This document shows, piece by piece, positions 52,351-63,547 of a DNA stretch of 64,000 nt. The translations under genes and the position numbers were made by a program. The DNA is from Pedobacter sp. MC2016-14 (GTDB taxonomy: Bacteria; Bacteroidota; Bacteroidia; Sphingobacteriales; Sphingobacteriaceae), in the NCBI RefSeq assembly GCF_020991475.1, contig NZ_JAJMPA010000003.1:372001-436000 (forward strand), read 5' to 3'. The notes under the pieces were generated by a model. The model had not been told where the DNA came from. It was given only the letters and a program-made list of their open reading frames with translations, and did not search any database. Every line of letters begins with the position of its first letter. Positions within the stretch are counted from its first letter, which is position 1.

Positions 52351-54723
52351 TTATTTATCATTCTCTTTTTCCAGTATAGTGAATTGCTGAATGAGCCTTT
52401 CTCCTTTTTCGTCTACCAAGGTTAGCGTATGTTGACCAGGAGCTGGGCTGAGGGATAACTGATGAAAACTGCGCGTGGTAGCAATATAATCGTTATCTAT
52501 ATGCCAGTATAACTTTGCACCGGGTTCTCTGTGTGTAGCATTAAAAATTACTTTTCCCCTGCTGCCATCCAATTCTATTGGAATGTATACCGTAGCATAG
52601 TTTTTAGGATAAATGATTTCCATCATACTGTTGCTGCTTTGCGGACTGCAGCCTTCCATAAATGGCGGTAAGGTTTTATAATCGCTATGCTTTACCTTAT
52701 AATAGGATTCCATGGCTGGTGGCAAAATGAACCAGGATTTATGAACCATTTGATCCACGGCTTCGCATTCGTCTGATACTTGCCATCGGCTGCTTCGGTC
52801 CAGATGTATGAGCTTATGAAAAGGGCAGAGCACGGTTTTTTCGCCGGCAATGGGAACCAATTGTTCTTGTTTGTCCAAACATTGCAGACCTGGTTTATAC
52901 CCGCTTTGCCTGCAGACCAGCATTTTCTTTAATTTGTGCCGGGGTGTTTCAAACCATTTGCCTGCAGGGAGTTTTCTGAAAATATCAAAAAGAATTGGCG
53001 CGGCTGCATCTATACCTGTTAAGCCCGGTCTACCTTCGCCATCTGCATTGCCTACCCACACGCAAACCACATAATCTGGGGTTAAACCAACTGCCCAGGC
53101 ATCACGAAATCCAAAACTAGTACCGGTTTTCCAGGCAATCCTTTGTGAGGAAGAAAATTGTTGCCACAATCCTTCTTCGCCAGGTCGCATCAGCTCTTCC
53201 ATGGCGTTAAAGGTATTCCAAATGGATCCATGGTCCAGCATGCCGGTAAGCTCAGGTTTCGGCTCCTTATGGGGATTATTTTGGAAATATACAGGCGCGT
53301 CATAATCTGCCGGATTGTATTTCCCCTGATATTCATTGTAATGATTTAAAGATCTGGCCATCCCCATATATGTTTTGGCAAGATCCCACATGGTGACTTC
53401 GCTGCCGCCAAGTATCAATGAAAGACCGTAATGATCTGCCGGTTTAGTAAGGGTACCAATACCCAGGCGTTTAAGTTTGTCGTAAAACCGCTGGTACTTA
53501 TAGGTTTGCAGCATTTTAACTGCAGGGATATTTAAGGAGCGGCTCAGGGCAAGGTCGGCCGGAATTGCACCATCATAACCAAGGTCATAATTTTGTGGCG
53601 TATAGCCACTAATCTGGGTAGGGATATCGGGGATAAGGGTATGGGGCAGAATGAAGCCGTCGTTAAGCATACTGGCATATAAGAGTGGCTTTAATGTGCT
53701 ACCAGGGCTTCGTGATGCCTTAATCATATCGACATGACTTTCAAAATCAACATGCTCTGGCTGGTAGGTATTGCCTACGTAACTAAGCACAGTACCTTTA
53801 CGTACATCCAGCACCAATGCGGCTACGTTGTTGATGTCATTTGCCTGGTAACGGTTTTGATAGCGCTTTAACAAGGCATTAATGCTAAGCTGAAGGTCAT
53901 AATTTAATGTGGTGGTGATCCTGTTGGTAGACAGGCCCAGAACCTTTGATTCGGACCTGAACCTGCTCAATAAATGTGGTGCGTTTTCAGGCAAAGGCAT
54001 CGGTTTCCCCGGGAGGGGTTCAAATTTCGCTAAATCTGCAGAAGACCTGTCAAGGTAATGGAGCCGCACCATTTTATCTAACAAGTCGTTCCTTTTTTTT
54101 ATGAGCCTTGCGGTATTCTTACCGGGATGCACCAGGGAAGGACTATTGGGCAGTACAGCTAGTGTAGCCATCTCTCCCCAGGAAAGATTTTCAGGACCTC
54201 TACCATAGTATCGCCATGAGGCGGCATCCAATCCCACTACGTTACTGCCAAAGGGGGCATTGGCCGCATACATTTTTAAGATCTCTTGCTTGGAGTAGCC
54301 CAATTCAAGTCTGACAGAAAGGAGGAGTTCAATGAATTTTTGGCCCAGGGTGCGGTTTTCCTTTCGGGAAAGCCTGATGACCTGCATACTGAGTGTACTG
54401 CCGCCGCTTACGACAGCTTTTGCACGTAAATTTACCCGTATAGCCCGTATCATAGCCAAGGGATCTACCCCGATATGACTGTAAAAGCGCTTGTCTTCAA
54501 ATGCGGTAATACATTTGATAAACTTATCTGGTACTGCCGAAGCAGCAGGAAATCTCCATTGGCCGTCTTTTGCTATAGAAGCGCTGAGCAATTGCCCGTT
54601 AGACGCTTCTATAACGTAAGAGGTTGGACTTACAAAGAGTTTAGCCGGCAGGCAAAACCAAAACCAAACCAGCAAGACCAGACAAATGGCATCGCTGATG
54701 ATTATTTTACGACCTGTACCCAT
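52351..54723 (-). CDS. pbpC: Penicillin-binding protein 1C
   Basis: A 790-residue bifunctional peptidoglycan synthase. An N-terminal membrane segment (AICLVLLVWFWFCLPA) is followed by the glycosyltransferase 51 domain with catalytic Glu in TAFEDKRFYSHIGVDP and the GGSTLSMQVIRL loop. The transpeptidase has S-x-x-K in SRSPGSTLKPLLYA (about residue 340) and K-T-G in IAWKTGTSFGFRDAW. A C-terminal BiPBP_C-like beta domain (HIDNDYIATTRSFHQLSL) is present. Its start overlaps the end of the alpha-2-macroglobulin gene by 22 bases, a conserved pairing in many bacteria. Confidence 0.93.
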   Translation of the reverse strand: MGTGRKIIISDAICLVLLVWFWFCLPAKLFVSPTSYVIEASNGQLLSASIAKDGQWRFPAASAVPDKFIKCITAFEDKRFYSHIGVDPLAMIRAIRVNLRAKAVVSGGSTLSMQVIRLSRKENRTLGQKFIELLLSVRLELGYSKQEILKMYAANAPFGSNVVGLDAASWRYYGRGPENLSWGEMATLAVLPNSPSLVHPGKNTARLIKKRNDLLDKMVRLHYLDRSSADLAKFEPLPGKPMPLPENAPHLLSRFRSESKVLGLSTNRITTTLNYDLQLSINALLKRYQNRYQANDINNVAALVLDVRKGTVLSYVGNTYQPEHVDFESHVDMIKASRSPGSTLKPLLYASMLNDGFILPHTLIPDIPTQISGYTPQNYDLGYDGAIPADLALSRSLNIPAVKMLQTYKYQRFYDKLKRLGIGTLTKPADHYGLSLILGGSEVTMWDLAKTYMGMARSLNHYNEYQGKYNPADYDAPVYFQNNPHKEPKPELTGMLDHGSIWNTFNAMEELMRPGEEGLWQQFSSSQRIAWKTGTSFGFRDAWAVGLTPDYVVCVWVGNADGEGRPGLTGIDAAAPILFDIFRKLPAGKWFETPRHKLKKMLVCRQSGYKPGLQCLDKQEQLVPIAGEKTVLCPFHKLIHLDRSSRWQVSDECEAVDQMVHKSWFILPPAMESYYKVKHSDYKTLPPFMEGCSPQSSNSMMEIIYPKNYATVYIPIELDGSRGKVIFNATHREPGAKLYWHIDNDYIATTRSFHQLSLSPAPGQHTLTLVDEKGERLIQQFTILEKENDK

Positions 54724-57700
54724 TGACCAGCTTGAGTTGCAGAAATGGTGTTGTTATACATCGCTTCGCACTGTATGGCAGATAAGTAAAACTTACCCAG
54801 GTAAGATGCATTTAACAACACCTTATAGGTAACAGTTTCATTTTCCCGTAAATTGAAATACGTAAACACCCGGTCATCACGAATATCTCTGTAACCATAT
54901 GGGGACGAAGCCAGGATACTTTCGTTATCGTTTAACCTGGTGTTGATGATTTCCCATCCGGATGGAAAGATTTGCGTAAGAGCCATTTGCTCATAATAAC
55001 CCATTTTTCCTGGATTCTTGATCGTTACTTCGGCATAAAAATCTAAACCTTGCTTTAATACCGTAGGGTCTATTGTTTTGCCGTTGAGCAATTTATAGTT
55101 AACACCCATAATTAACGCATCTGTATTGTTTGGAAGGAAATTGTTTTGACCTGCAGCTGGTTGTCCTTGCAAAATAAGCCTTGCAAACAGTACACGCTGG
55201 CTATTATTGGTAACTGATGCAGTCCTGCTTTTGAATAAAACCGGTATACTACTCATGTATTTTCCGGAATTGTCTGATGCTTTTTTACCATCCAAAACGT
55301 AGGTATAGGCCAATTTAGCTGCAGAAGTGGTTTGGCCGCAGAATTTTGCAATGGCCAACAAACTGTATGCGGTAGTTTGTGTGCTGTACCAGGTATCCTG
55401 ACCTAATTTGGAAGCCAATGGTTGCAGCAATTCTGCTGCTTTTCCTTTTTGTCCCAACAGGGTAAGGGTTTCCAGGATCATGGCTTCATCTCTTGTGTCT
55501 GAGCCATAGGTACCACCCATTTGATTGTAAGGCTTAACAGCAGTTGCCAATCCCGCTACAAGTTTATTGGCCGCATCCGTTTGCCCGGCTAATTTATAGG
55601 CAGCAGCCAGTCTCCATTTTGCACTTTCAGATAAATACTCGAAGGCACGCAATTTGTTCATGGCAGCCATTTCCGGACGTTTAGCCAATGCCAATACATA
55701 CAAACGATACGATTGCAACAAGTCACCCCCATAAAAATTGGTACTGTTGGGTGCCCAATTGCCTGCTTTGTTTTTTAGGTAACGAATTAATTCATCCATA
55801 CCCACCGGTACGGTATAGCCCGCATTTTGTGCTTCTATTAAAAAGTGTGCAGCATAATTGCTTCCCCATTCATCTGAACTGGAGGCACCGGGCCAGTAGC
55901 CAAGGCCACCATCAGTAGTTTGGAAACCACGTAGTTTTTGAATAGCTACTTTGATGTTTCTTTCTTTTTCTGTTTTCTGCTGTTCTGACAATTGGGTAAG
56001 CTGCTCTAAAAACAACTGTGGAAATACAGATGAGGTGGTTTGTTCTACACAGCCATGAGGGTATTGCATCAAGTAACTTAACCTCTTTTTAAGGTTAATA
56101 GGAGGAATAGCAGACAATTCCAGGTTGCCACTGTTTGTGCCGGCCATACCTGTTGGTTGATAATTTACAGACCATGTTTTACCAGGTTCTATCATTTGAG
56201 AAAGTACATTGGTTACGTAAGGATTTGGATTTCTAATGTCCATCTCTACATCGTAAACCGCAGTTTCACTGCCACTTTGAACTTTCACCTTAACTTTAGC
56301 TATACCTATACGTTCTGGTGCTTTGACCTCAAAGTAAGCCATTTGTTCTCCTGGTTGTTTAAAGAACATTGTTTTAGCCGCACTGCCCTGGATCAACAGG
56401 TTTTGCGCCTGAACACTCAGCGTAACATTTTTTAAAGCTGCTTCTGTAGTAAATACAGTGACTGGCAGGGTAAAGCTTTCTCCGGGACCAATAACCCTTG
56501 GTAAGGTAGCCAACAGCATCAGTGGTTTTTTAACTTGTACAGATTTTTCTGCAAAGCCATATGCACCTTGCTGACCAGCAACAACCATTACCCTTACGGC
56601 ACCGATGTATTGAGGCAGCTTAAATTTATGCGTTTTAGTTTCGCCTTTACCGATAGCAAATGGCCCCATATACTTAACCACAGGTGCAAAGCGGTTGGCT
56701 TTGGCTGGTTTTAAATTGCGGTTGGCACTGCCATCACCACCAATGCTGAGGATGCGTTCCAGATTGCCGCCCCAGGCGCCAAGTACTTCATCAAACAAAT
56801 CCCATGTTTTTACCCCAAGACCTTCCCGTGCATAAAAAACAGCATGTGGGTCTGGTGTTTTAAATCTGGTAAGGTCAAGCAAACCTTCATCTACGATGGC
56901 GATGGTATAGGTCATGGCTTTACCTGTTTGTTCCTTTACCGTAAGTGTAGTTTCCGTTTCTGGCTTAATTTTATCTGCCATTTGCAGCACCGGTTTGAGG
57001 ATGGTTTCGGTATATTCTACCAGGATAGGAATTGCCCCATACATCCGGATAGGCAAATCATTGACCGTTTGGGCATGCGGTTGCAGCAACGTAATATTGG
57101 CAAATACGTTTGGTGCCATATTTTTCTCTGCCTTGAAAGTAAACTGGGTTTGTCCTTTTTGGGTTTCTGTCCAAAAGGTTTTTAATACTTTACTGCCATT
57201 TTCAATGGAGATTAAAGCCCGGCCGCCTTTTCCGGAAGGAATAGTCAATACCACATCTTCGCCAACCTTAAACTTAGCTTTATTGGCCGTAAAAGAAAGC
57301 ATGGATGCTTCAGTAGGGTTGCTGCCTTGTTCTCGCTGCGCCCATCCCGGCCAATCGATGTACACCGATTTTCCGGTAACATGCCCGCCATTGTAATCTC
57401 TTACCAGAATTAGGTAACGGCCCCATTCTGGCTCATCGATCCGCAGGTTGTAACTTCCTTTGCCATCCAGTAGCGTAATGTTTTCTGTAGTGATGAGTTT
57501 GTTGTATTGGTTTTGAGTAAAGTTAGCGTAGGCATCTTCTCCATCACGTTCCCACCACCAGCGCCACTGCACTTTGTATAATTCCAGGCCTACTGTTTTA
57601 CCTCCTTTAACGAGTTTGCCATTTCTATCTACATTGACAATGTCAATTTTATGGTCTTTACCCGTAACCAGCATACCGCTTAATTTATCACCTTCTGGGG

Positions 57701-60296
57701 CCTTGATGCCATAATAGTTGTTATACAAGTGATACGGGATGCTAAAATTATCAATACTGAAATTTCCGCCGGCTTCAAATACCTTGGTGCTAAAGTTGGC
57801 CCTTAGCATACCCGGTGCGGTTTTGTTTTCTTCCAGACTGGTATTAATTACTGCCGAACCATTTTCGTTTAAGCTACCTTCAAAAATAGTGTTGACCTGT
57901 GATTCGAATTTCACAGTTGGATTATCAAACGTGTAAGCCTCAAAACCTTTAAAGGTGGTAGTCATGGTATTTAAATTGACATCTACCTTTGCTTTTAAAT
58001 TCTTTCCTGGTGTGCCAAAAAGCCATGTAGCAGTAAGGTTGGCTGTAGAAGCCGGTCCGCTGCTAAGGTAAGTACGGTTGCCAATATCAAAGTTTATTTT
58101 TAACCGGTTTGGCATCACCGTTTCTATTTTTAAAGTTTTGGTAAAGGTAGAACCTCCGGCTTTAACTTTTGCGGTCCAGTTTCCGGTAGGCGCAGTATTA
58201 TCCGTAGCCGTTTTGATGGCATAAAACCCATTCAACGTTTGGGTCTGCACAGCCTTTTTTACCAGTTGGCCACTCGGATTGTACAATTCAAATGAAATGG
58301 GATAGGAGCCGGGTAATTTTTTTAATTTATCTTCCAGGATAAAGGACAAGAACAAGGAGTCTCCTGGTCTCCAAACGCCGCGTTCGCCGTATAAAAATCC
58401 TTTTAAGCCATTCTGTACCAAATCTCCACCAACATCAAAGCGACTCAAAGGCAAAGCATTGCCATCATCCAGTTTGAGGTAGCCGCGCTCTTTTCCATTT
58501 TTAGCAATTAGCAGGAATGGTTTTCGTTTTAAATCAAATGTAGCCAAACCATCTGCATCAGTTTTTGAACTGAATATAATTTGACGCTGGTAATCCACAA
58601 ATTCAAGTTCAACACCGCTTAAAGGTTCAGCAGTTAACAGATCTGTAGCAACGATGAGCATACTGTTGTCGTTTCCACGTTTGACCACCAAACCAATGTT
58701 AGAGGCCAGTAAATTTCTGCTTGCCCATCTTTCACTGGTATAATAGGAGTCTGTACATGGATTGTCGCGATCCTCCCATCTGTAGTAATTGGGATAGCTA
58801 CTGTTATACTGGCTCCAAAAATCGTCGTCCTCGTCAATTTTCTCCCCATAATTCTCGTATCCTTCATCCCCTCCATCAGCAGACTGTTCTTCTTTGCTGC
58901 TGCTGTTACAATCGAATACGTTATAGCTGTGCCTGAACCCGAGCGTAACCCTATACATAGCACCGGGTTCAGCTTTAATGATCTTATCCAGATCTAGTGT
59001 AAAGCGGTTCTTTTTATGAAGATCAAGCGCTTTATCTTCATCAAGTCTGATGGTTTTTTGTACCACAGGTTTACCTACACGACGCAATTCTGAACCATCT
59101 TTGTAATTGTTGGTTTGAAAGAACTGCGGAATGTTATTTTCATAAATCCTGATGACCGTTACATCTACTGCTTTTAAATTGACGGTTTCAAAAGGAAGCA
59201 CCAGTTTACCTGAATTGGGTAGGATGGTTCCATTGCCGGAGATGGTAACTGAAGGTTGTTTTTTTTCAAAGACGATGTTGGCATTTTTTGCAGCTTCTAA
59301 TTTCTTGCCTTCGATATTCTCTATACCCTGATTGGCATAGACGGTATAGTTTCCATCTAATGTATTGGGCGCGTATATTTTTACCTGACTGGCGTCAATG
59401 GTATAACGTGTATCTGTAACGCCATTGAGACCCACCAGTCCGTTTAAGTCTTGCCCAACGCCTACAGGTTCCGAAAACTGAATTAAGGCATAATCTTCCA
59501 ACTGCTGAACAGCCTTAATATTGAGTACCTTAAAAACGCCCAATTTAGGAACCTCTACAACTTCTTCTCCTTCATTTTTGGCGTCTATGGCGTCACCAGA
59601 CCATTTTATGCTTAGTTTTTCTTCTGTATTGGTTTTCTTGATGCTGTCTATGCTGAAGATGGAGCTGTTTTTGGCGGGGTTATGCTGCCATTTGATTTTA
59701 AGTTTTTGAGGGAAATCCAGTTCGATTGTTTTTTCCAGTTGTTTTGTATCTTCTTCATCAGAAGTGATGATTTCGCCGCTCAGTTTCATATACTCCATAG
59801 AAGTATTGTTTTGGGAAACCAGGCCATTTTGGGTTAACATCATGCCGGGGTTGATAACCTTAAAATCGAACTCGAACTCTTCCTGACCTTTTTCGGTTTC
59901 GGTAACCGCTTTTAAATTGAAGGTGGCTGTATAAGTTTCTCCTGGTTCCAGGTTTTCATCGGGCCTAAATTCTACCGTCTGGCCGTCAATCCAATATGTT
60001 TTACCTTTTATAGAAGGCGAAAAATCAAAGAGTTCACGCTCATCTGGTTTCCCTGCATCATTCATGGTACTTACCTGACTGGCAAGATGCAACCTGATGT
60101 AGCTTTTCTTTGAAATGGTGCCAGAGGTATACGCCTCTATATATTTGGCATAAGCCTGATTGTAATCGTCTGGTTTGGATTTCCTGAAAAAGAAAAATGC
60201 CGCCAGACCCAACAGAACAACTGAGATGGCAGCAATAGATAGTAATTTCTTATTTTGCTGGATAAATGTAGAGAATGAATTTTTCATAATTTTCAT
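54702..60296 (-). CDS. Bacterial alpha-2-macroglobulin
   Basis: A 1864-residue protein with one N-terminal membrane anchor (LLSIAAISVVLLGLAAFFFF). Macroglobulin-like beta domains fill the first two-thirds, including the MG2-type segment GVWRPGDSLFLSFIL and the A2M domain FKLPQYIGAVRVMVVAG. The thioester motif CVEQ is in YPHGCVEQTTSSVFP near residue 1413, followed by an alpha/alpha toroid (complement-like). It would trap invading proteases in the periplasm and works together with PBP1C, encoded in overlap downstream. The first 3 codons contain two possible ATGs. Confidence 0.92.
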   Translation of the reverse strand: MKIMKNSFSTFIQQNKKLLSIAAISVVLLGLAAFFFFRKSKPDDYNQAYAKYIEAYTSGTISKKSYIRLHLASQVSTMNDAGKPDERELFDFSPSIKGKTYWIDGQTVEFRPDENLEPGETYTATFNLKAVTETEKGQEEFEFDFKVINPGMMLTQNGLVSQNNTSMEYMKLSGEIITSDEEDTKQLEKTIELDFPQKLKIKWQHNPAKNSSIFSIDSIKKTNTEEKLSIKWSGDAIDAKNEGEEVVEVPKLGVFKVLNIKAVQQLEDYALIQFSEPVGVGQDLNGLVGLNGVTDTRYTIDASQVKIYAPNTLDGNYTVYANQGIENIEGKKLEAAKNANIVFEKKQPSVTISGNGTILPNSGKLVLPFETVNLKAVDVTVIRIYENNIPQFFQTNNYKDGSELRRVGKPVVQKTIRLDEDKALDLHKKNRFTLDLDKIIKAEPGAMYRVTLGFRHSYNVFDCNSSSKEEQSADGGDEGYENYGEKIDEDDDFWSQYNSSYPNYYRWEDRDNPCTDSYYTSERWASRNLLASNIGLVVKRGNDNSMLIVATDLLTAEPLSGVELEFVDYQRQIIFSSKTDADGLATFDLKRKPFLLIAKNGKERGYLKLDDGNALPLSRFDVGGDLVQNGLKGFLYGERGVWRPGDSLFLSFILEDKLKKLPGSYPISFELYNPSGQLVKKAVQTQTLNGFYAIKTATDNTAPTGNWTAKVKAGGSTFTKTLKIETVMPNRLKINFDIGNRTYLSSGPASTANLTATWLFGTPGKNLKAKVDVNLNTMTTTFKGFEAYTFDNPTVKFESQVNTIFEGSLNENGSAVINTSLEENKTAPGMLRANFSTKVFEAGGNFSIDNFSIPYHLYNNYYGIKAPEGDKLSGMLVTGKDHKIDIVNVDRNGKLVKGGKTVGLELYKVQWRWWWERDGEDAYANFTQNQYNKLITTENITLLDGKGSYNLRIDEPEWGRYLILVRDYNGGHVTGKSVYIDWPGWAQREQGSNPTEASMLSFTANKAKFKVGEDVVLTIPSGKGGRALISIENGSKVLKTFWTETQKGQTQFTFKAEKNMAPNVFANITLLQPHAQTVNDLPIRMYGAIPILVEYTETILKPVLQMADKIKPETETTLTVKEQTGKAMTYTIAIVDEGLLDLTRFKTPDPHAVFYAREGLGVKTWDLFDEVLGAWGGNLERILSIGGDGSANRNLKPAKANRFAPVVKYMGPFAIGKGETKTHKFKLPQYIGAVRVMVVAGQQGAYGFAEKSVQVKKPLMLLATLPRVIGPGESFTLPVTVFTTEAALKNVTLSVQAQNLLIQGSAAKTMFFKQPGEQMAYFEVKAPERIGIAKVKVKVQSGSETAVYDVEMDIRNPNPYVTNVLSQMIEPGKTWSVNYQPTGMAGTNSGNLELSAIPPINLKKRLSYLMQYPHGCVEQTTSSVFPQLFLEQLTQLSEQQKTEKERNIKVAIQKLRGFQTTDGGLGYWPGASSSDEWGSNYAAHFLIEAQNAGYTVPVGMDELIRYLKNKAGNWAPNSTNFYGGDLLQSYRLYVLALAKRPEMAAMNKLRAFEYLSESAKWRLAAAYKLAGQTDAANKLVAGLATAVKPYNQMGGTYGSDTRDEAMILETLTLLGQKGKAAELLQPLASKLGQDTWYSTQTTAYSLLAIAKFCGQTTSAAKLAYTYVLDGKKASDNSGKYMSSIPVLFKSRTASVTNNSQRVLFARLILQGQPAAGQNNFLPNNTDALIMGVNYKLLNGKTIDPTVLKQGLDFYAEVTIKNPGKMGYYEQMALTQIFPSGWEIINTRLNDNESILASSPYGYRDIRDDRVFTYFNLRENETVTYKVLLNASYLGKFYLSAIQCEAMYNNTISATQAGQWVQVVK

Positions 60297-60348
60297 GTAT
60301 TGGTAGATACAGCTGAAAATTAAGAAAAATTTAAGGTAACAACGGGAA

Positions 60349-60753
60349 TTATTTTATCATCACCCCAGGTTTATTAACCAGGGGGATTTTGATGAGGTTT
60401 TCATCAACAATACTTTCGGGAAGAAAGATGAATTTTTTATCGTAGATGGTGCCGTCAATGTAATAGCTTAACCAATATTCATTGGTTAAGCCAAAAACTG
60501 CTGTATCTATAGCTTCTACACCAGAAAATGATTGCGCTTTCAGATCACCCAGGAAGTGTCTGAGCATAGAGGTTTTAACCTGCCTGCCATCTTTTTCGCC
60601 GTAGCCTTTCGAACTGATCAATACGTTACTAATGGGTTCATCTTTTAGATTTATAAGATAGACCGTCCAATTTTTTACTTCAGGTGTTTCGCCAATCAGC
60701 ACTACGGCCATAGCCACATCTTCAACAATATTTTCTGGCAGATCTTTAATCAT
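60349..60753 (-). CDS. Conserved hypothetical protein downstream of topA
   Basis: A 134-residue soluble protein, alpha/beta in appearance (VAMAVVLIGETPEVKNWTVYLINL; TNEYWLSYYIDGTIYDKKFIFL). No signal peptide or known motif. It starts 4 bases after topA, so it is co-transcribed with it. Similar short genes next to topA are seen in Bacteroidota, but I know no function. Confidence 0.7.
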   Translation of the reverse strand: MIKDLPENIVEDVAMAVVLIGETPEVKNWTVYLINLKDEPISNVLISSKGYGEKDGRQVKTSMLRHFLGDLKAQSFSGVEAIDTAVFGLTNEYWLSYYIDGTIYDKKFIFLPESIVDENLIKIPLVNKPGVMIK

Positions 60754-60757
60754 ATTT

Positions 60758-63334
60758 TTATTTTTTCTTAACCGCCGCTTTCTTTTTTGCAGCAGGAGCT
60801 TTTGCTGCTGCTTTTTTAGCAGGAGCCTTTTTTGCTTTTACATCAAATGCTGCAGGTAGCTGCTCTACAATTAACTTTTTAACCTCTTCTAATGAAATTA
60901 CGGCCAGCTCTTCAGCGGTATATTTATCATTAGTGGCTGGGTTTTTCCTCAGTTTCAGCATCTCTTTGCCAAAGCGAATGAATGGTCCCCATCTGCCGTT
61001 TTCAATGGCTATTTTTTCTGCAGGCCATGTCTGAATAAAACGATTGGCTTCTTTCTCTATCTTTTTGGCGATAAGTTCACGAATGTCCTGATCTGATAGA
61101 AAATCAAAATTATAGGCCTTAGGCACATTAATAAACAGGTCGTTCCATTTGATGAAAGGCCCAAACCGTCCTGTGCCTTTAGTTACAGGCATACCATCAA
61201 ACTGTGCAACTGGTGCATCTGCAGTAATCTTTTCACCAATAATTACCTCGGCACGAGCCTGGTCTACGGTTAAAGGATCTTCGTTCTTTGGAATAGAAAT
61301 GTAGGTTTCTCCCCATTTAACGTAGGGACCAAACCTTCCAACACCTACAGAAACTTCTTTATCCTGGAAAGGCTCAAGTTGGAAAGGCAGACGAAACTGC
61401 TCGAGTGCATCTTCTAACGTAATGGTACCTACAGACTGAGATTTCATTAAGCTTGCATACCTAGGCTTTTCTTCATCATCTGTATGGCCTATTTGTACCA
61501 ATGGTCCAAATTTTCCAACTTTGGCATATACATTTTTACCACTTTCGGGATCAACACCCAGTAAACGTTCTCCGTTTGCACGATCTGCATTTTCTAAAGT
61601 AGTTTCTACTTCCTGATGGAAAGGGGTGTAGAAGGAGTGGAGCATTTTGGTCCATACCTGCAATCCCTGCGCAATTTCATCGAACTCTTTTTCTACGTTT
61701 GCCGTAAAGTTAAAATCTACGATGTCTTTAAAATGCTCTACAAGGAAATCATTTACAACTTCGCCAATATCTGTAGGGAAAAGTTTAGCTTTTTCTGCAC
61801 CTGTAATTTCTGTTTTAACCTGCTTGTTGATTTGACCATTGCTTAAAACAAGGGAACCAAATGAACGTTGACGGCCATCACGATCTTCTTTAACCACATA
61901 ACCGCGATTTTGTATGGTAGAGATGGTAGGTGCATAGGTAGATGGACGACCAATGCCTAATTCTTCCAGTTTTTTTACCAGACTGGCCTCTGTATATCGT
62001 GCAGGCGGGCGGGAGAAACGCTCTATTGCACTCATTTCTTTAAGTTGGAGATTTTGTCCTTTGCTTAAAGGGGGTAGTAGGTTATTATCTGTATTGTCAT
62101 CCAGATCTTCTTCATCACTGGATTCAAGGTAAACTTTTAAAAAGCCGTCAAACTTCATCACTTCACCTTCAGCAACCAGGTGTTCTGCTCTGGTACTTAC
62201 TTTAACATGAGCTGTGGTTTTCTCAAATATAGCTTCGCTCATTTGAGAAGCGATTGCACGCTTCCAAATTAACTCATACAGGCGTTGTTCGGAGCTATCT
62301 CCGGGCACACTATGGTGATTGAAATAGGTTGGACGTATTGCCTCGTGCGCTTCCTGTGCACCGGCAGATTTAGTTCTGTATGTTCTGGGCTGGTGATATT
62401 TATCTCCGTAGGCAGATTTTATTTCGCTTTCGGCAGCCTGTAACGCTGTCTCAGACAAATTAACTGAGTCGGTACGCATATAGGTAATTCTACCACTTTC
62501 ATATAGGCGCTGGGCGATCTGCATGGTTCTTGAAACGGAATAACCAAGTTTTCTGGAAGCTTCCTGTTGCAAGGTAGAGGTGGTAAAAGGAGCAGCTGGA
62601 TTACGTTTTGCCGGTTTTGTTTCCAGACTTGAAATAGAAAATGCAGCAGAGATACAATCCTTAAGGAATTTTTCGGCATCGGCCTCCTGATCGAAACGCT
62701 GAGGCAATTCTGCTTTTAGAATTTCTCTGGCATTGCCGGTACTAAATTGCGCAGATATTTTATAAGCAGCGGTGGCACTAAATTTATTGACTTCGCGCTC
62801 ACGGTCTACAATTAAGCGTACCGCTACAGATTGTACCCGGCCAGCCGAAAGAGAAGGTTTGATCTTTTTCCAAAGTACAGGAGAAAGTTCAAAACCTACC
62901 AGACGGTCTAAAACCCGACGCGCCTGCTGTGCATTTACTAAATTATAGTCGATTGTACGCGGATTCTCAATAGCCTTTAGAATTGCCGGTTTGGTAATTT
63001 CATGGAAAACGATTCTTTTGGTTTTGTTTTCTTTCAAGCCAAGGGTATCAAACAGGTGCCATGATATGGCTTCCCCTTCGCGGTCCTCATCACTCGCTAA
63101 CCAAATCATTTCAGCTTCTTTAGCCAGCTTCTTCAACTCGGCAACTACCTGCTTTTTGTCTGCAGGTACTTCATAGGTTTGTGCAAAATTATTGTTGATA
63201 TCAATAGCCATATCCCCTTTAACAAGATCACGGATGTGCCCGTAACTTGACTTAACAAGGAAATCTTTGCCTAAATACCCTTCTATGGTTTTGGCTTTTG
63301 CAGGTGACTCAACGATTAACAGATTCTTCGCCAT
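60758..63334 (-). CDS. topA: DNA topoisomerase I
   Basis: An 858-residue type IA topoisomerase. The Toprim domain begins NLLIVESPAKAKTIEGYLG and has the acidic D-x-D-x-E in ASDEDREGEAISWHL. Catalytic Tyr is in GRITYMRTDSVNLSE (about residue 284). The C-terminus has several topo_C_Rpt repeats (KVGKFGPLVQIG; GVGRFGPYVKWG; GTGRFGPFIKWN; NGRWGPFIRFG) instead of zinc fingers. It ends with a Lys/Ala/Pro-rich basic tail that probably binds DNA. It relaxes negative supercoils. Confidence 0.96.
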   Translation of the reverse strand: MAKNLLIVESPAKAKTIEGYLGKDFLVKSSYGHIRDLVKGDMAIDINNNFAQTYEVPADKKQVVAELKKLAKEAEMIWLASDEDREGEAISWHLFDTLGLKENKTKRIVFHEITKPAILKAIENPRTIDYNLVNAQQARRVLDRLVGFELSPVLWKKIKPSLSAGRVQSVAVRLIVDREREVNKFSATAAYKISAQFSTGNAREILKAELPQRFDQEADAEKFLKDCISAAFSISSLETKPAKRNPAAPFTTSTLQQEASRKLGYSVSRTMQIAQRLYESGRITYMRTDSVNLSETALQAAESEIKSAYGDKYHQPRTYRTKSAGAQEAHEAIRPTYFNHHSVPGDSSEQRLYELIWKRAIASQMSEAIFEKTTAHVKVSTRAEHLVAEGEVMKFDGFLKVYLESSDEEDLDDNTDNNLLPPLSKGQNLQLKEMSAIERFSRPPARYTEASLVKKLEELGIGRPSTYAPTISTIQNRGYVVKEDRDGRQRSFGSLVLSNGQINKQVKTEITGAEKAKLFPTDIGEVVNDFLVEHFKDIVDFNFTANVEKEFDEIAQGLQVWTKMLHSFYTPFHQEVETTLENADRANGERLLGVDPESGKNVYAKVGKFGPLVQIGHTDDEEKPRYASLMKSQSVGTITLEDALEQFRLPFQLEPFQDKEVSVGVGRFGPYVKWGETYISIPKNEDPLTVDQARAEVIIGEKITADAPVAQFDGMPVTKGTGRFGPFIKWNDLFINVPKAYNFDFLSDQDIRELIAKKIEKEANRFIQTWPAEKIAIENGRWGPFIRFGKEMLKLRKNPATNDKYTAEELAVISLEEVKKLIVEQLPAAFDVKAKKAPAKKAAAKAPAAKKKAAVKKK

Positions 63335-63547
63335 TCAGAACGTTTTTCTGCAAATAAAGCTATAAATAAGCCTATATTCCAAATTGAATTCATTTTTATT
63401 TATAAAGATTCTTTAAAAATGCGTGGTATAAATGTCAAAATGAGGCCTAAATTCACATTAACAAAGGAAGTTAGGTAAGGCTAACAATTTCTTTACCTAA
63501 ATAACGATAAATAGTTTTTACCTTCGTTATAACTTAAAAATTCAATC